Shown: positions 29,334-43,683, numbered from the stretch's first letter. The stretch: 64,000 nucleotides of DNA from Perca fluviatilis (GCF_010015445.1 NC_053126.1:16942169-17006168), one strand, 5' to 3'. Program-made: numbers and translations. Notes: a model not told the origin generated them from the sequence alone.

Positions 29334-30819
29334 GTGAACATATCCTGACATTGACAATCACATTCTTTTTTGAGTTATTTTCATGTTGTTGTATACTAAA
29401 AGTCTTGACAAACTAAACAAGACAAACCAGTAGCAGCAGCAAACAAGTGTTCAGGCTTAGTTTAATAGGCCTCAGTCAGCCATATTAACATCAGCAGACC
29501 CAAAACCTAGGCTCATATGACCCTGGTGTTATATGCTCATGATTTGAAGAAAATGTGTGGGATTCATATAATAGTTAATAGACAATCAGTTTCTTCATTG
29601 GCTCAGAAGTAAAGCACGACTGTATAATTCAACTAAAATGTAATGTGAGCACAGAGTTCAGTGATATCATGTGGCACAATGATCATCATCATGTCATGTG
29701 GCAACATTGCATGATTTGTCTAGGAAAGGACCAACAATTGGGGAAAAACATGAAGGTTTACATTATACATTTGTAATAGTCCTTTGACATGTTAACACAA
29801 TGTATTTATCAACATCTATTTATTTATATTCATCATTTCAGTTGTAGACACAGTTGTAGTTGTAGGCTTGCTGAAATATGATTTTAAGTGGTTACAGATT
29901 ACATGATGCTCAACAGTTATATTAGAAAATCCATCACATGGGGTTGTATGACAAAATAAATCCCTAAATTTAAGAAGTAAGCCCAGAATAAACATATTTG
30001 ATGAGTATGCAAAGTGGGGGAGGAGGATCGTCACATCTCAAATATCTGATGACCCCTTCAAGTGTGCTGAATGTGATACACCTAACCTCAAATGAATCGA
30101 GGGAAGTTTATTTTTCTGTACAGTATGTACCCATCTATGAAACAATCATGAAGTCAGTCACAATTTTATTCTATTTTTGGTCTTTGATTACGACACTAAT
30201 AAGGTTGTGCAGGTCAGCCGTTTATTGGACAAAGTTCTGAGTGCAAACACTTGCCTACGTATTTACCTTTGTACCAAATGGAGTGCCTTATTGTTTTGTA
30301 TTGTCTAGGCTTTGAATGTACCTACAGTTCCAACTGGTGACTGAAAAAGTCCAATCTCCAGGTTTTGTTGCACACTTTATTGCTTATGTAATATGTGCAG
30401 TGAAATGCAGAGTGGCATATTCTTAAGGCTGTGCTATAATGTTTAATAAATTGCTTACTAATAATTAAAATAAGAGCAAACATTTAGAAAATAAGAAAAG
30501 CAATTCCAATATAATAAAAGTAATTCTGCTTTTAAAATCACAAAATAAGAAATATCACCTTTTTGTAATGGTGCATCATCATGGCATGTCACTGAGACTT
30601 TTATTTTGAAATCGTCCTATATGTTGTTGTTACAACATGCTGTTTGCTCATTCATATACGCCATAAAACACGCATTAGGCCCATATTAATCAAATAGATC
30701 TGTGTAGATAACAGGTGCAGTGGTGACCCAGGCTGAGGATAGGGCAGACACAATAAAAGCTGCTTATAACAAGTAATTTGACTTACCCAGTGTGCTTTTA
30801 CAGTGCTCCAATCTTATTG

Positions 30820-31500
30820 TTTAGTTTAGTTTAGTTTATTAGTTTATAATGTTGTGGACAGTCCCCTTTAATGAACTATACAGTAAAAGGAGCAGCTTCA
30901 GCCTCAACGGCTAATTTCCAGCTGTAGTCCCCGGCCAGCTGACAATAGGCATCCTAAAATACAATGATTAACATATTAAAATTAGTTACATTACATTTAT
31001 AATAACAGCAGGCCTAAACAAAAAGGGTTAAAAAATATAAAAAAAGTGGCACACAAACAGACAAGCACAGATAGTGGCAATGGCATTAAATCAGTCCATG
31101 CAGTTAATACAATATAAAGGAGACAAAAGAAAAGAGTCTCAAGAGGCCACACTGAAAGCACATACAAGACATAACAGAGGCAGGCAGCAGAGATGGAGCG
31201 ACAGCAACAATGATTACGTCACATCAAACACACCTCACATAGATTAATGTGTACAGTAATAGTTATCAGACTGCCATGTTTTAAGGTATTTTGTGAAGGT
31301 GGAATATGTATGTATATCTTTGATTGTAGTGGCCAATGAATTCCAGTTTTGTAATGCCGTAACAGAAAATGATAATTGGCCAAATGTGCTATTCCTGAAT
31401 GGAATTAGAAGGTCACCTCGTACGGTGCTTCTGGTGATGTGACTGCTGTTGTTACGTTGGTCAAGCAGAAGGTTTAAGTAGCCTCTTTGGTCCTGATTTT
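30820..31500 (-). mobile_element. 5'-truncated LINE fragment, ORF2 C-terminal end
   Basis: On the minus strand about 51 codons read openly through 31440-31285 (RSTVRGDLLIPFRNSTFG, FSVTALQNWNSLATTIKD, TYSTFTKYLK), a pattern typical of the C-terminal end of non-LTR retrotransposon ORF2. The 3' end at the left is a TTTAGTTTAGTTTAGTTTAT stretch on the plus strand. It lies about 0.3 kb upstream of the putative rhbdf1 first exon. Confidence 0.7.
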
Positions 31501-31779
31501 ATTGACACAATAATTTTTACATTATTTTCAGTCACAAAGGTTTAGGCTATGTCAGTTTTTAAAAGTAATCCACAACAAATTAAAAGTATCCTTTCCAATT
31601 CCTCCCACTGCAGATGCCGAAATTATTATGAAATGATTATTATAAAACATATTGTTGAATTAATAAGGCTACAATTTCAATACTATAGTGTATATACATT
31701 ACACATGTAGCCCATTTTAAGGGCCCAACTGAGGATTTTACATTTTTGGGAGAATCACTGTAAATGGAGAAATTTAAAC

Positions 31780-32308
31780 CCCGGTTTCAGTCCCCAGACC
31801 CAACTCTGGCTGAGGATATCGCTTAGTCACCGGAGTTCACCGGGAGAAGCAGCGCCTCCCTGTGTACACACCGATTGGTTAGTGATCTTGACGGGCTTGC
31901 CTTCTCCACAGACCGTCTCCAGTCCAGGGCGGGGCTGACTCTCCGCCAACTGAATTAGGCTACAACCGGCAGAAGAAAACTTACCCAGGGTCGATTCATG
32001 GAGCAGTGTGGGAATGCCCTGTCCGTAGGTGGGAAGCAGAGAACCGGACGGCAGCTACCTACATTTCGGCCACACCGCCCTGGGCTGCCTCTGCTGCTGG
32101 TGTGATCAAGAGTGACTACATTTAATTCCACGGCACCGGGCTTGGCTTAAAGACATCTGCAGGGTGGAAAGAGAAGCGCGTTTATTCCTGCGCCTCTATC
32201 AGGATGATGTGACAAATCACTCATCTGCTGCCAGACAGGAAAAAAATCTGTGAAACCGGATTTGTTTTTTTCCACTGCTGGAGATCATCTGAGCTGGTTG
32301 TTGTAAGG
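31780..32308 (+). other. Putative rhbdf1 promoter and non-coding first exon
   Basis: The sequence changes here from A/T-rich to a G/C- and CpG-richer block of about 550 bp, ending in a strong donor (TTGTAAGG followed by GTAAGT, cut after 32308). The only downstream partner in phase-free 5' UTR position is the acceptor at 52167, 28 bp before the rhbdf1 ATG. There is no clear TATA box. The start of the exon cannot be fixed from sequence alone. Confidence 0.55.
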
Positions 32309-33662
32309 GTAAGTTGTGTCATTATTTGATGACTGTCTCCTGTGGTCGCCCATACGGAAGGCAGCAGGCGTAGGAAGCGCTCACGCGTCGTGATCGAGGA
32401 GGATAAACGAGTTTATAGGCTACTAGTAGATAGAATTATTGGTCAATTGGTCGACATGGGAATCCTTCACATATAGGCTGGACATAGTAAGCAGAGCATA
32501 GTTTAGGTTACAGGGTGCAGTGCCGTTTGCCCTGCTTGTAGTGGAGTTATCATAGTGAAAGTAGTAGGCTATTTATAGTGCTCATGTAGTATAATTGGGG
32601 CTACCTTTAGGCCCAATCATCTTTTTTAAAACAAAGTGTGAAACATTTAAGAGATGGCAATGTGTGAAATTACCCTCATATCCAAAATGAGCCACAGGCT
32701 AAGAAGCTAAATTACTTTTATTTTTTAATTAAACTTTGCCAAATTCAGGAGAGATTACTTTCATTAGAACCAAGTTGAGGCAACATGAGCTCACGTGACT
32801 GGAGGCTGATGGAAGATGGCCTGGCCTAATTGTAATTTTGTCCAAAGGAATGTAGGCTACCTAAATTACTATGTTGTTGACTAATCATGCAATACATCAT
32901 GCATAAAGTCACACCATGATGACCTCACTCATCCTTCTCCCAGTCCTTCTCCTTTTCCTCCCCTTCCACCTTCTCCTGGTTATTATCAGCACCATCACCA
33001 TCATTTTCATCAAAGGCAATAATGAATGTTTATGCATGTTTCTTTAAATTAACAAATAGCAGCACCACACATTTGCTTTGCTATTGATGACTACACACAA
33101 ATGTTACATAATTTATGATGAAAAGAGCAGCAGACAGCATGCGCTTCTCATATAATCTCCCTGCACTCGAACCCTTTGATCCTGAAAGTATTCTTTTCCT
33201 TTGCACTAACACACATTGACTCAAAGTGACTCATGACAGACAGTCACAGAAGGGCACAAATTCCACAAAATCATACAAATGGAGGGGCTAACTCAATGTC
33301 TAGATTTGACTCATTAGAGGTTGAATGCTCCAGGAAGGCAGCTCACATATTAACAAACTGCAAACTTGTTGACATCGGAAAGGTTACGCGCTCCAATGTC
33401 CTACAATACCTGGGCAGACTGAAGTGAAACCATAGACGTACTGTATTAGAAACTGCTGAGTTATTTTGGCAGACAGGACATAGGAGCACATGGCCTGGTT
33501 TGTGTGCCCAGTGTTCCTGAAACCTTATCGCAAGGAAGGAGGGGGATCATTGCTCGGATGATGTAATCACACCAATAAAGCAGGGCTCTGATGTGTGATA
33601 GTGGCAGTCATGCTCATCCTCTGTATCTGATCCAACTGGACCCCAGAGAGAGTATTCCCAAT

Positions 33663-33687
33663 GTGTGCGTGTGTGTGTGTGTGTGTT
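33663..33687. repeat. (TG)n microsatellite
   Basis: A short TG run with one CG interruption in rhbdf1 intron 1. Confidence 0.85.
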
Positions 33688-36600
33688 TGGATGTTTATGT
33701 GGGTGCATGTGGGTACGTGATACTTGGAGGGAGCTGGGAGTAGCTCTGCTGAGGCAGGTGGACCATCCAGACTGGCCTGTGTTGACTAGCTGGTATGTGA
33801 GTTTTCCAGGGGGCTGTTGAGGGGGCCAAACTGTAGTCATGCCTGCATGACTCATGGCGCGGTATCTGTCTGTCTGTCAGTCTGGCCAAGTTCACAATCC
33901 TGTACAACTTCTTCACAGTGTTGCCTTCAAAAGAGCTAATGAGCATGATTTTATCAACCTTCATTCATTGCCATTCTTTAATAGATATTTCTTGCCATAC
34001 ATCTCAAAGCATGCATCACTACGCAGTAGCACCATAGTGATGTTTTTCACATGTGGCCTAATCGCTTCAAGATGATGCATCTGGGGCATTTCCATCAGAA
34101 TTGAATCTCTTTTTGACCTCACCCTTTTCTATTTGAACTAATCTTTTCCTACATGTTCACCTATGAGAGAGTGTAAGAATGTGGTTTTATTTTTGTTAAT
34201 ATGTTATACATATTTGTACATATGCATTATATGCTATATGGTATACACTCCTTTACATCTCAGTTTTCATGTTGTGCCTGCTATTGGTTGAACTCAGCAG
34301 ACTGAGTCTGAGTGTATGGTGGGTAGGTCAGTCTACCACATGAATCCTTAATTTTATAAATGAGTGCTGTTGTTATACACATTTTTTGCAATTCCGATTT
34401 AAGGACAAGGATGTATTTATTATGGACCAAACGTATTGAAATTGTGCATAACCTTGTTTGTAAGCTGTCCATTAATCAAAAGACCATACTGAAATGTAAA
34501 TTTTTTTTAGACATCTGTGTCTTTAGGCAGGGTGGTGGTCCAATATGGGTCATTCTGGTTAATCAAACCACGTTCTAACACTCTCTCATATAGGTTAACA
34601 TGCAGGAGAATTTTCCTTTAAATCCAGAGGTCAGAAACTGGTTGATTTCTGAGGGAATGCTCCACCTTCAAGCAGGACACCGTCATTTAGCCAAGAATGG
34701 TCTTTCTTTGTAGATTTGATGCTCTTCTGATGAGATGACGCACAACTACAAAGCAGCGATAGATTTCCTGGAAGAAGCCCTCTGAAATCTGAAATCTGCC
34801 TATTCCCGAACATGGGTGTACTCTCTGTGATTGTTGTCATTTTCTTCAGTCTCTGGACACAGTTTGCTCTGAGTTCAGGCGAAATGAGCGTTACAGTTGA
34901 ACAGTCCCATGTGTGCAGAGCACATGCTTCTCTAAATAACCTTAGGCTCTTTCTCCAACAAACACATCTGTATCACGTGTCAAAAGTTTGTTCACTTGAG
35001 AATCCTGTTTTCGGGTGCGACCTGAAGTTTACATTTATTACTGACCAGGTAAAGTTGCTCTGACCATATGTTAAACAAATAATAATAAATAATATGATGG
35101 TATAACATACCATATTAAGTCTGTCTCTTTCTGTATTATTTAATGGGCACTTCCATAAATGAGTCCACTATATGGATCTATCCTTTAGGAATAATCTCAT
35201 GATTCTGCGTGCTTTTCATATAAGCATTTCACATGTTCACATTCTGCTAAACCCTGACAGGATGCTGATTTTCACATAAAGTTCCCTTAAGCAGCATTTA
35301 AAAAAATCCAAACTGTATGACAATATCATTTAATATTCTATAATCTGTATCTTCTTTTTCTAGTTTTCCAACTCTTCAGTGAGCCTAAATGATTCTTACT
35401 TTAAAATATATCAAAACACAAGAAACCATGTTTTTTTTATTGCTGCACCCTTATACTTCAGGAATCATTATATTATATTGTGTGCCTTTTTTTACTCTCC
35501 CTTTGCAAAAAGTCTGCTCAAGATATTTATTATCTTTGGAAACTTTAGGGTCTTGAATATAATTTAAAATAAAACCTGTTTCTGTTGGTTTAAACAGTGC
35601 TTATCCACTTATTCTAATATTGTTGTGATCGACCTACTCACTACCTACTGTTTAAGTGTTCGTAAAAGCTTAATGAGTTTAAGTAATATATAGCTGAATT
35701 ACATATTTCTGAGACTGTCATCATGGGCAGCTTTGTGTGAAAACTGCTACATTGAAGATTGTCTCATCGGTTGATTTGTAAATGTGGGGCATGGCAGCAG
35801 TATCTGGAGAGGTCAAACATGTTAACCAACTTGTTCTGCTACTTTGGAGACAATACGCATACTTTCTTGCTAAATATTTTGGTTACAACTGTTCCCACAA
35901 CTGAGCTCCAACAGACATTAGCATTAAAAGCATGTCAGGTATGTTTTTACAGGGGATTGATGGTAAGAGATCCCACAGGCAGTGTTTGATCTAGTTCTCG
36001 CTGGTACTCGCTCAGCTCGTACCTTTTTTACTTTGATGTGGTTACAGTTTTGACTAAGTTTTCAGCCGCAGGAACAGTGATTTGTCTCGCATGTCAAATA
36101 ATATGGCATTTGTGGAAAAACAGAAACTGTGTTGTGTCTCTTGTGTCCGTAATGCATATGCATTATGGAATGTAAGCACATTCTGCCTTATTATCAGAGG
36201 GAAAAAAACATGTATTTTTGTGGTGCATTGGTTTTAATTATACAGGACGTGTAGTGTGTTTGTTGCTCATACATCATCTTATGGCTGCTTGTTTGCCTGC
36301 AAACTTCCCCTGTTGACGGCTCTGTTGTGTGACTCGCAGCCGTTGAATCCCGTTCTACCCATCCTATGACATCTTGGTGGTGGCATGATGCAGCGGCAGC
36401 TATGACGGGGAAGTCAGTTGTGATGTAATGCTATAATGCAGGAACAGGGCTATTTCAGGGCTACCTGTGAGCCTCCAAGGCCTCCATTTGCCCACATGAA
36501 ACTCTGCCCTTCCCTCAGTCAGCACCTCATCTGTCATGAGCCAGACGGCCATACATGAACCAGCATTCACAGAATTTACTAGAAACTTTTGAAGCACAGG

Positions 36601-37913
36601 TTTGGAGAAAATTGGAGAAGTGACTAAATTGAAAATACAGGTTATTATGAATTGTTTTTACAGTTATTTGGTTCAGGCCAACATTAGGCTGTAGCTGAGA
36701 TGAAAACATCTAATTTGGGGTTTTTAGGGAATTTTTGTTCCCGTAGCTTGTGTTCTCACTGACATGTTGTGCGAGTCTGGTTAACCTCAGGACAATGCTA
36801 ATTTTCAGGGATGTGGGAATTTTTCCCAGTAGGCTAGCACTTATAGACAAGCAGCAATGGCTCCTTGAACTTTGATCTTCCTCTTTAAGTGTGAAGAGCT
36901 GTTTGAGGGTGTGTCCACAGATAACTCAATAAATATCTTTCTTAACCTAGTGCCTCGAGACTGGAATATATATGTCAAATATGTTTGTGTAGTCTTACCT
37001 GGGTGAAATCACTTGACAGAGGGTTTTGTTTCAAAGCTCACACAGGCTTAAAAAAACAGTAGTACAACTTGATGGGCTACTCATTGCAGTGTAATTGTTA
37101 GAAATGCACTGAGTTTTGTCCAGATGAATATTATTACTTTGCTTTTTGATTGTTCACTGGAGATGGGTTGTCCTGCAAGAGTTAAAAAGCTACCTAAAAA
37201 GACAAAAGATTCAAAATCTGCCAACCCAAAAGTTCTTGGTTTGTCCTCGTAATTAAATGATTTAATCGATAAAGCGTTTAGTTACAACCTTTAAAACCTT
37301 TCTAAAATTGGATTTTTTTTACAGAAGAGTTAGACGGACCAGAACATAATATTCAAAATATATCCAGAAAATGTTGTTGTTGTTTTTTCTTGCTAATCCA
37401 CAGTGGAGACTGTAGTGCAGCACAGGGCTGACATGCTGTAATGACAACATTGTGTTGTATTCTGTTTACTTTTTCTCAGACCAGAAACCCACTCAAGGAA
37501 CACCATATCCTAGTACTTTTACAACAGCGATGAGGGTGCAGTTTTAAATAGGATAGCCCCCCCCTCCTCTATCTTTGGCACAGTTGGTCGTCATACCTAG
37601 AAGCTGTGAATCCTCATTGTATACCAGACTGCTAAACTCAAGTTGACTGTTCCCTGAATGGAACATGCAGTTATATCTGGACAGTTTCAACAGTCCCACC
37701 AACATCACATACCATGCGCCAAACTCACTGCAGCAACTTTCCCAGAAATGAGGGTGTGTTTTGGAATCCTCTGTGACTTTTCTTTTACTGGCTTTTTTCG
37801 GAAGAGGTGGATCTTAGTTGGTTTGAATGCAATTTTTTGACTGAACTTCAACCATTTAAGTGTTGAAATACGAGTGTTTTCATTGTGTCACTAAAATATG
37901 CCCATGGTGGATC

Positions 37914-39195
37914 TTAAAGGTGCAATATGTAATACTGACAGCTAGTGTTTAAAATAGTTACTGCAGTACAAATTCAAAATACTTGAGCGAGTCGTCTCCC
38001 CCGCCACCTCCTCCCCAGACTCAAAGTTCACGTTGGTTGCCAGGCTGAGACCGGAGCATCCAACAATGTTGCTAGACGCTTGTCACACAAAGCCTGACAT
38101 TACGCCATAGCACAGCAGAGTAGCTAACGTTAGATGCTGGCTATATTGACAGTCCGTGCTCACGCAGAGCTCTGTACCCAACTGACAGACACACTTTTTC
38201 AGCTTAGAATTACAGTAGGAACCACTAAAAAAACCACAACCTTGCCGTCCTCTTCACACGCCAGACAGAAACTTCGTTGGCTTAGAATTACGATAGGAAC
38301 CGCTAAAAATACCACTGCCTTGCCGTCCTTTTCCACCCGACTGAAATACACTCTTTATTGGCTTAGAATTACGGCAACAATCGCTAAACACACTGCAAAG
38401 TCAAGGTCCTCTCTTCCCGATTCACAGCCCCCCTCTTTTGGCTTCAAATAACACACCGTTGTCGGCTACAGCCGCTGAAGAGGCTACACGTTGTAAACAG
38501 CCGTGGCCCGCTTGCCTGGTCTTTCGGTAACTTTAGCAGTTAACAGGGTTAGCATGGAGGTGTTAGCCAGGACCAGTCGTGATCACTTTACTGGCTGTGT
38601 CTCAGTTGTTTTTGCGATTAACCAACTTGGGTACTCTAGCTATATAATTCAATGTGAGTAGCTACACAAATGTTGAAATGACATAAAATGCCCGTCCCTA
38701 GTAGCTGTGATAAATTAGCCTGAAGCTATGCTTACCTGTTCAGGAGGAAATTAGCCAACTCTGCGTCCTTTTGGGCTCTAAGCTGTCTCCATCTTTCAAA
38801 TACATCTCCAATATTTACCCGGGGTTTGTAACGTCTCTGGTCACACAACTGTTAGAAACATGCCGTTTTTTTATGTTGGGTAGAATCTATCTCCATTGAT
38901 CCCATTCGTTCGTTTGTTTGCTGCTTTCATGGCTGTACTAACGTTACAGCTGTAGTGCGCTGGGTTTAAGTTTTTACAGGTATATCTGGCAACCCGGCCT
39001 GGTTGGGAAACTGGGCAGTTGATAACAACACACAGGCCAAAACACAAACAGAAAATCCGTCACAGAATGGACATTTCTAGCATTGTTGTCAGAAAAGATA
39101 GTATTTCAACTAAGCATGTTTCCTTAATACCTGATGACACATTGGGGTCATTTATGGATTTATTACAGTAAACATATTACATATTGGACCTTTAA
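37914..39195. mobile_element. TTAA-flanked non-autonomous DNA transposon (about 1.28 kb)
   Basis: The left end is TTAAAGGTGCAATATGTAAT; the reverse complement of the right end is TTAAAGGTCCAATATGTAAT. There is one mismatch in 20 and both are flanked by TTAA, which suggests a piggyBac-type target preference. No transposase frame is present. Internally there is a three-copy 78-81-bp tandem repeat. It lies in rhbdf1 intron 1. Confidence 0.7.
38202..38440. repeat. Three-copy minisatellite, period 78-81 bp
   Basis: Copies begin at 38202, 38280 and 38361 with GCTTAGAATTAC and contain a CTTGCCGTCCT-like block, most clearly in the first two. The period is a multiple of three, so one frame stays open through all copies (LRIT repeated), but it has no recognisable domain and lies in a transposon. 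Confidence 0.8.
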
Positions 39196-42100
39196 GTCTT
39201 ATTTCAATTTTTCAGTTGTGCTTTTATACAAATAGATTTTGGTTAATCTGCTGTTTTTTTTTTTTTACTAGCCAGGCGCCATTGGCATATTATCAGATAC
39301 ATATACCTGATCCTGTAACTCTTAACTTTCCTTTTCTACTGCCTCTGCTTCTCCTCACACCCATGCCAAGCCTTCCATTTGCCAGTTGACAGAGCTTGTA
39401 ATGACGCTTGCCAGGGAAAATGATGTAAAGCTGCTCATTTATGGTGCCCAGTTGATCACGCCCAGTTATAGTGAAGGCATCATGCTAGAAGCGTAATATG
39501 TGGTAAAGCATATTCACTCAGAACTCGGCAAACGGTAATGCAAATCAAAAGTAATTTATTCTTGGACGCTGTCAGGGTTTGTACTCCCACTCTGGGAAGT
39601 AGTTTTTTTCTTGTTTCACTTCTCTCATCTTGTCTGAACTAGACATTCTGTCTCCTTACCAATTGTATTTCCTGATCATTTATAAGCAAGTAAGTAATTG
39701 AGTATTTGTCACTCTTGCATGACAAAATTTGCTTGTTGTCAAACCATGAGCAGAGTAAGCAAGCATCCCTACATGTGTGTATGTGACCTGGTGGGTTAAA
39801 TAAGTTAAATCAGGATTGAGGAGGCCTCCCCCTTACTGGGGCTGTGACTGTCCCACAGGACCTGCCCCTGAGCCTTCCCAGTTTTCCTGTGCTTTTGTTG
39901 GGACTTTTCCACTGATCTTTTGGCCCAGCTGCATAGCTTCATTCTTCCTCCTTCCGCCCCCATCATCCTTGCTTTTACATCTCCCTGATCCCAGCTCGGA
40001 GACCCTGGACTCACCTCTGCGTGTTCCCCTGGGTGCCCCCTCGCTTCCTCAAAGTAGCCTATAACAGAGGCTATGGAATTTCTAAAAGAAGTGAAATTAC
40101 ACTAAACAGAAATTCTGTTATTTTACCCTTGAGTCTGAAATATTCAATTGTTTAGGAAAAAAGCAAATGAGATTAAATTGTATAACATGATTTTGATGCT
40201 TATAGGAATTAGTGTGTCTAATGCGACCAGTCAGAATCCAGTGCAATTCAAGTCAAATATTTACCATGTGCAGAGAAACACATGTATCTGTGAATGTTCT
40301 TATTTATCTGCAAGGTCTTTCTGAGAACTGTCTTTTGAAAACCAGTCATAGAAATGGCGCCACCTTTATGAGTGATTCTCACTTGCTTTGACACAGACCC
40401 AAATCTCATCTCACATTTATCTGAATCATTGCTCCACCATCTACATTGTTCACAGCCCCTGCCAAAATGCATTGTGACCCACATTTATGTCCTCCCACAA
40501 TGGCTGAGTAACTGTCAGACCAACAGATTTCGCCTGTGGGTTGGAAATGTTGGAGACTATATCAGAAATACACTGTTGGTGAACTTTATTTTATTTCTTT
40601 TCTACACTATAGTTTGAGCAGAGGGTAGTTTGTAGTTGATTTATGTGGGATTGATTTGTGTGCTCTTCCCACCACATGCAGTGCTGGGAACTAGAGCACT
40701 TACTGTAGCTACGAACAAGCGCTTATCTGTTGGTCAAACTTGATCTTCCATAAGTCATTCCCAATAAGATAAACTTCATTTTAATGATGGCTCTCTGCCT
40801 TTTCTGCTTTTCTTTCATCCGCATATTTGCCTGTGTATCAGATGAAAGAGATTCAAATGAGTTGTGTGTTGAACAAAAGGTTCCCCTCTGTATTGGAGGG
40901 AGGGGAACCTAAAGATTAAATAGGTCTCTGTGGCTGTTGCCTCTGCAAAAATAAAATAAAGTTCTCCTACCTGTGACAAAATCAAGTCACAGATTTTCTG
41001 AAAGAAAATCTGCCTCTATGTGACAATGATTTGTGACACTAAATGTGTTATGGCGCAAAAGGAGGTTGCTGGCACAACAACCTCAATTGAAATCCCCCGT
41101 CCTTCACTTGACTGTGAACTCTGGCTATACACATATACACACCGCACACTTGCCCACAGCTTGCAGTGGTGAAATCAATGCAGTCAATAATCTGTACTCT
41201 GGGCTGTAACAGGTCTGCAAATCTGTCAAGGAGAATTTTATTTATTTTAGTGATTTCAGTGTATCATAAGCAATTTTTAAAAGATTGAAAGGGTAAAAAA
41301 CCTTTAATTAGACCTTGCTATGAGGGTTGAGTCATGAAAAAAACGAAAGAGGCTTTGAATCAAATTCCTAATACATTCCTAATACAGTCATGTCAAAAGA
41401 ATACATTAGTAAAACATTTAAATATTAGAATATTAGATTGAATGATTCATTATCTTGAACATGACTAGATAGTGTTTAGTTTTTATTGCCATGGTATGCC
41501 ATTTTAATCTCACAATCCTTGATATGGCTCTTCCTCCTCTCTTGTTGATACAGGTTCACTTTAGTGTGCTTTTAGAGACATTTAGCAGCGATTTTGGACT
41601 TGGAAGAAATTAATTGAAGAGGGGGTTTCCAACTTGTTCACTTCTCTTTGACCAATTTTGAGAAAAAAGTATATTGTTAATTAAAATCTTTCGCAACATA
41701 AATTACATTTTAATCCTCAAATCCTGAAGATATTTGCTGTAGTAAAGTAATATGTCGAGTAATATGTTGGTCCAATGATTTTGAAGTGGAATGAAAGTGT
41801 TTTGGAAAATTGAATTAGGCAATTTGTTAACCTCTAAAGTCCATCATCATCATGCTGTGGATGCTGTCATTTGAGAAGCTACATTTTATAGTAATGGTAA
41901 GATAATAAGAATTCAATTATTCCTTATTGCCTTTGGAAACCCCTTTTACCGCCAACTTAGGGGTTGACTTTGTAGAGCTCTGTGTCATGAAAAACCAGAC
42001 AGCCAATCTCTCTCTGCTTGAATCCATGCTAATATTGCTAATTCCCTTTGTGCCAGGGCTACAGGCCACACATCATCTGCTCTCTTCAATAGAAGTGTCA

Positions 42101-43289
42101 ACTTCAATGTCACACTACACACACACAGATCTCTCTCTCTGGCAGCTCTGTGCCAGGCCGGAGTTGGCTGCTGGCCTGACTCAAACAAGCCTAAGGCCTA
42201 ACATTTTCTGCATACAGTGACATATGCTCATCATGGACAGGGATGGGATGTGTATGTTTACACATGCAATGTGGTTGTGTTCCTGTGCATGTGAGCAAGT
42301 GTATGTTGTTTCCGTGGTTGTGTGGACCGGACACGGAGAATGCGCCCGGTCTGCAGTGTGTTTCCTGCCTTCGTTTTGCACGTCTCCCCCGTCCTCTGCT
42401 CTGCACTTCCTTCCTTCCAGCACTCCTCTGTAAAATAAGCAGTAACCTGACCTCTCTCCATGCTGGTGGTCTCCCACAGAGGATGTGAGATGACAGAGCT
42501 GATGGCTCTCCTTTGTGAAGTATTTTTAATCCTGTTGATTGATTAGATCAGAAAGATAAACCTAAACAGTTGTGACAGTAGCATGACACTGTGCTGTTTT
42601 TTCTCTGTTTTTATGACTCAATGCTTATCTAGCTTTTGTCCATTAACCGTGCACGCCAATACGACATCTCTGCTAAACTATAATGGAGTTATAGATGCGC
42701 CTCACCCTGAGTAATTATGTCAGCTGGGAATTTGCTTAGTGCGCCATTTCCATTGATGGAGGAATGAAAACTTCAGCTTGCTCTTGCTTTTTTTGACTAC
42801 GATCAGGCTGCACAATGACTCTCGTTCAGCCCAGTCCACATCAGGCCATACAATGCAGCTTTTTGTAGGCTTGATTCAGGCTGATATCATGCTGGAAACT
42901 ATTTAGATGGGGATCACATGTTGTTAGGGCACACTGTTTCTGAGATTCTCCTCTTACTCACTTAAAGAGAGAATGTCAAACCTCCCGTAGACAATGAGGT
43001 GATTGTACTCTCAGGACATGTTTGGAAGGACTGGGCCCTGCTAGAAAGATGGCTTACTTCCCTTTGTTGTCTAAAGCGTCTTCCCATAGTAAGCCATACA
43101 TCTAAGATGTTGCATCAAACCAGGGCAGATCAAGGGGTGAGTAATACACTACAATATTGTCAGAAAGGCTGATGCTCATGTTATTGATCTCCTGATAATG
43201 GCGAGTAGTGCAAATAGAGATCTTTGACATTTAGCTTTGACAAGGGCTTATTTTGGTCTGGTTTGACAGCTCAGCTAATTTGGGAATTT

Positions 43290-43683
43290 AATATGGAAAT
43301 GAAGGGGACACGGTGGTGCGGTGGTTAGCACTGGCGCCTCACAGCAAGAAGGTTGTGGGTTCGTACCCCGTTGGCCCTTCTCCTTCTGTGTGGAGTTTGC
43401 ATGTTCTCCCCGTGTCTGTGTGGGTTCTCTCCGGTACTCCGGCTTCCTCCCCACGGACCAAAGACATCGCGGGCTAGGTTTATTGGTGTCCCTAAATTGT
43501 CCGTAGGTGTGCATGTGTGAGTGAGTGGTTGTTCGTCTATGTGTGGCCCTTGCGATGGACTGGCGACCTGTCCGGGGTGTACCCGCCTTCAGGCCCGACG
43601 TATGCTGCGGATTGGCTCCAGCCCCACGACCCTGTTGCGCGGGATAAGTGGTTGACGATGGATGGATGGAATATGGAAATGAA
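43290..43683 (+). mobile_element. tRNA-like SINE/retroposon with intact target-site duplication
   Basis: The body at 43304-43669 is a high-copy fish retroposon: head GACACGGTGGTGCGGTGGTT then AGCACTGGCGCC, box-B-like GGTTCGTACCC, CATGTTCTCCCCGTGTCTG, CGACCTGTCCGGGGTGTACC and a GATGGATGGA 3' tail. The 14-bp sequence AATATGGAAATGAA stands directly on both sides (43290-43303 and 43670-43683), an identical target-site duplication. Identical flanks and a near-complete body suggest a fairly recent insertion into rhbdf1 intron 1. Confidence 0.85.

Larger units (their letters stand above)
21500..31750. other. Intergenic region between mpg and rhbdf1; no gene seen
   Basis: The two genes point away from each other, so this 10-kb stretch holds both 5' flanks. 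I find no open frame with recognisable similarity or splice-compatible coding exons. It contains two LINE fragments (about 25436-27000 and 30820-31500), a CTAT array (29155-29333), a TG run (23131-23164) and otherwise unassigned A/T-rich sequence. Confidence 0.6.

Noticed and set aside
29105..29416. 103-codon frame rich in Y-L-S-I
   Set aside because: Translation of the CTAT array.
38134..38451. 105-codon frame with three internal repeats
   Set aside because: It is open because the minisatellite period is about a multiple of three; it lies in a non-coding transposon with no domain or splice context.
42181..42477. Several overlapping 67-98-codon frames on both strands
   Set aside because: Different frames over the same G/C-rich patch, with no conserved motif and no splice partners in phase with rhbdf1.
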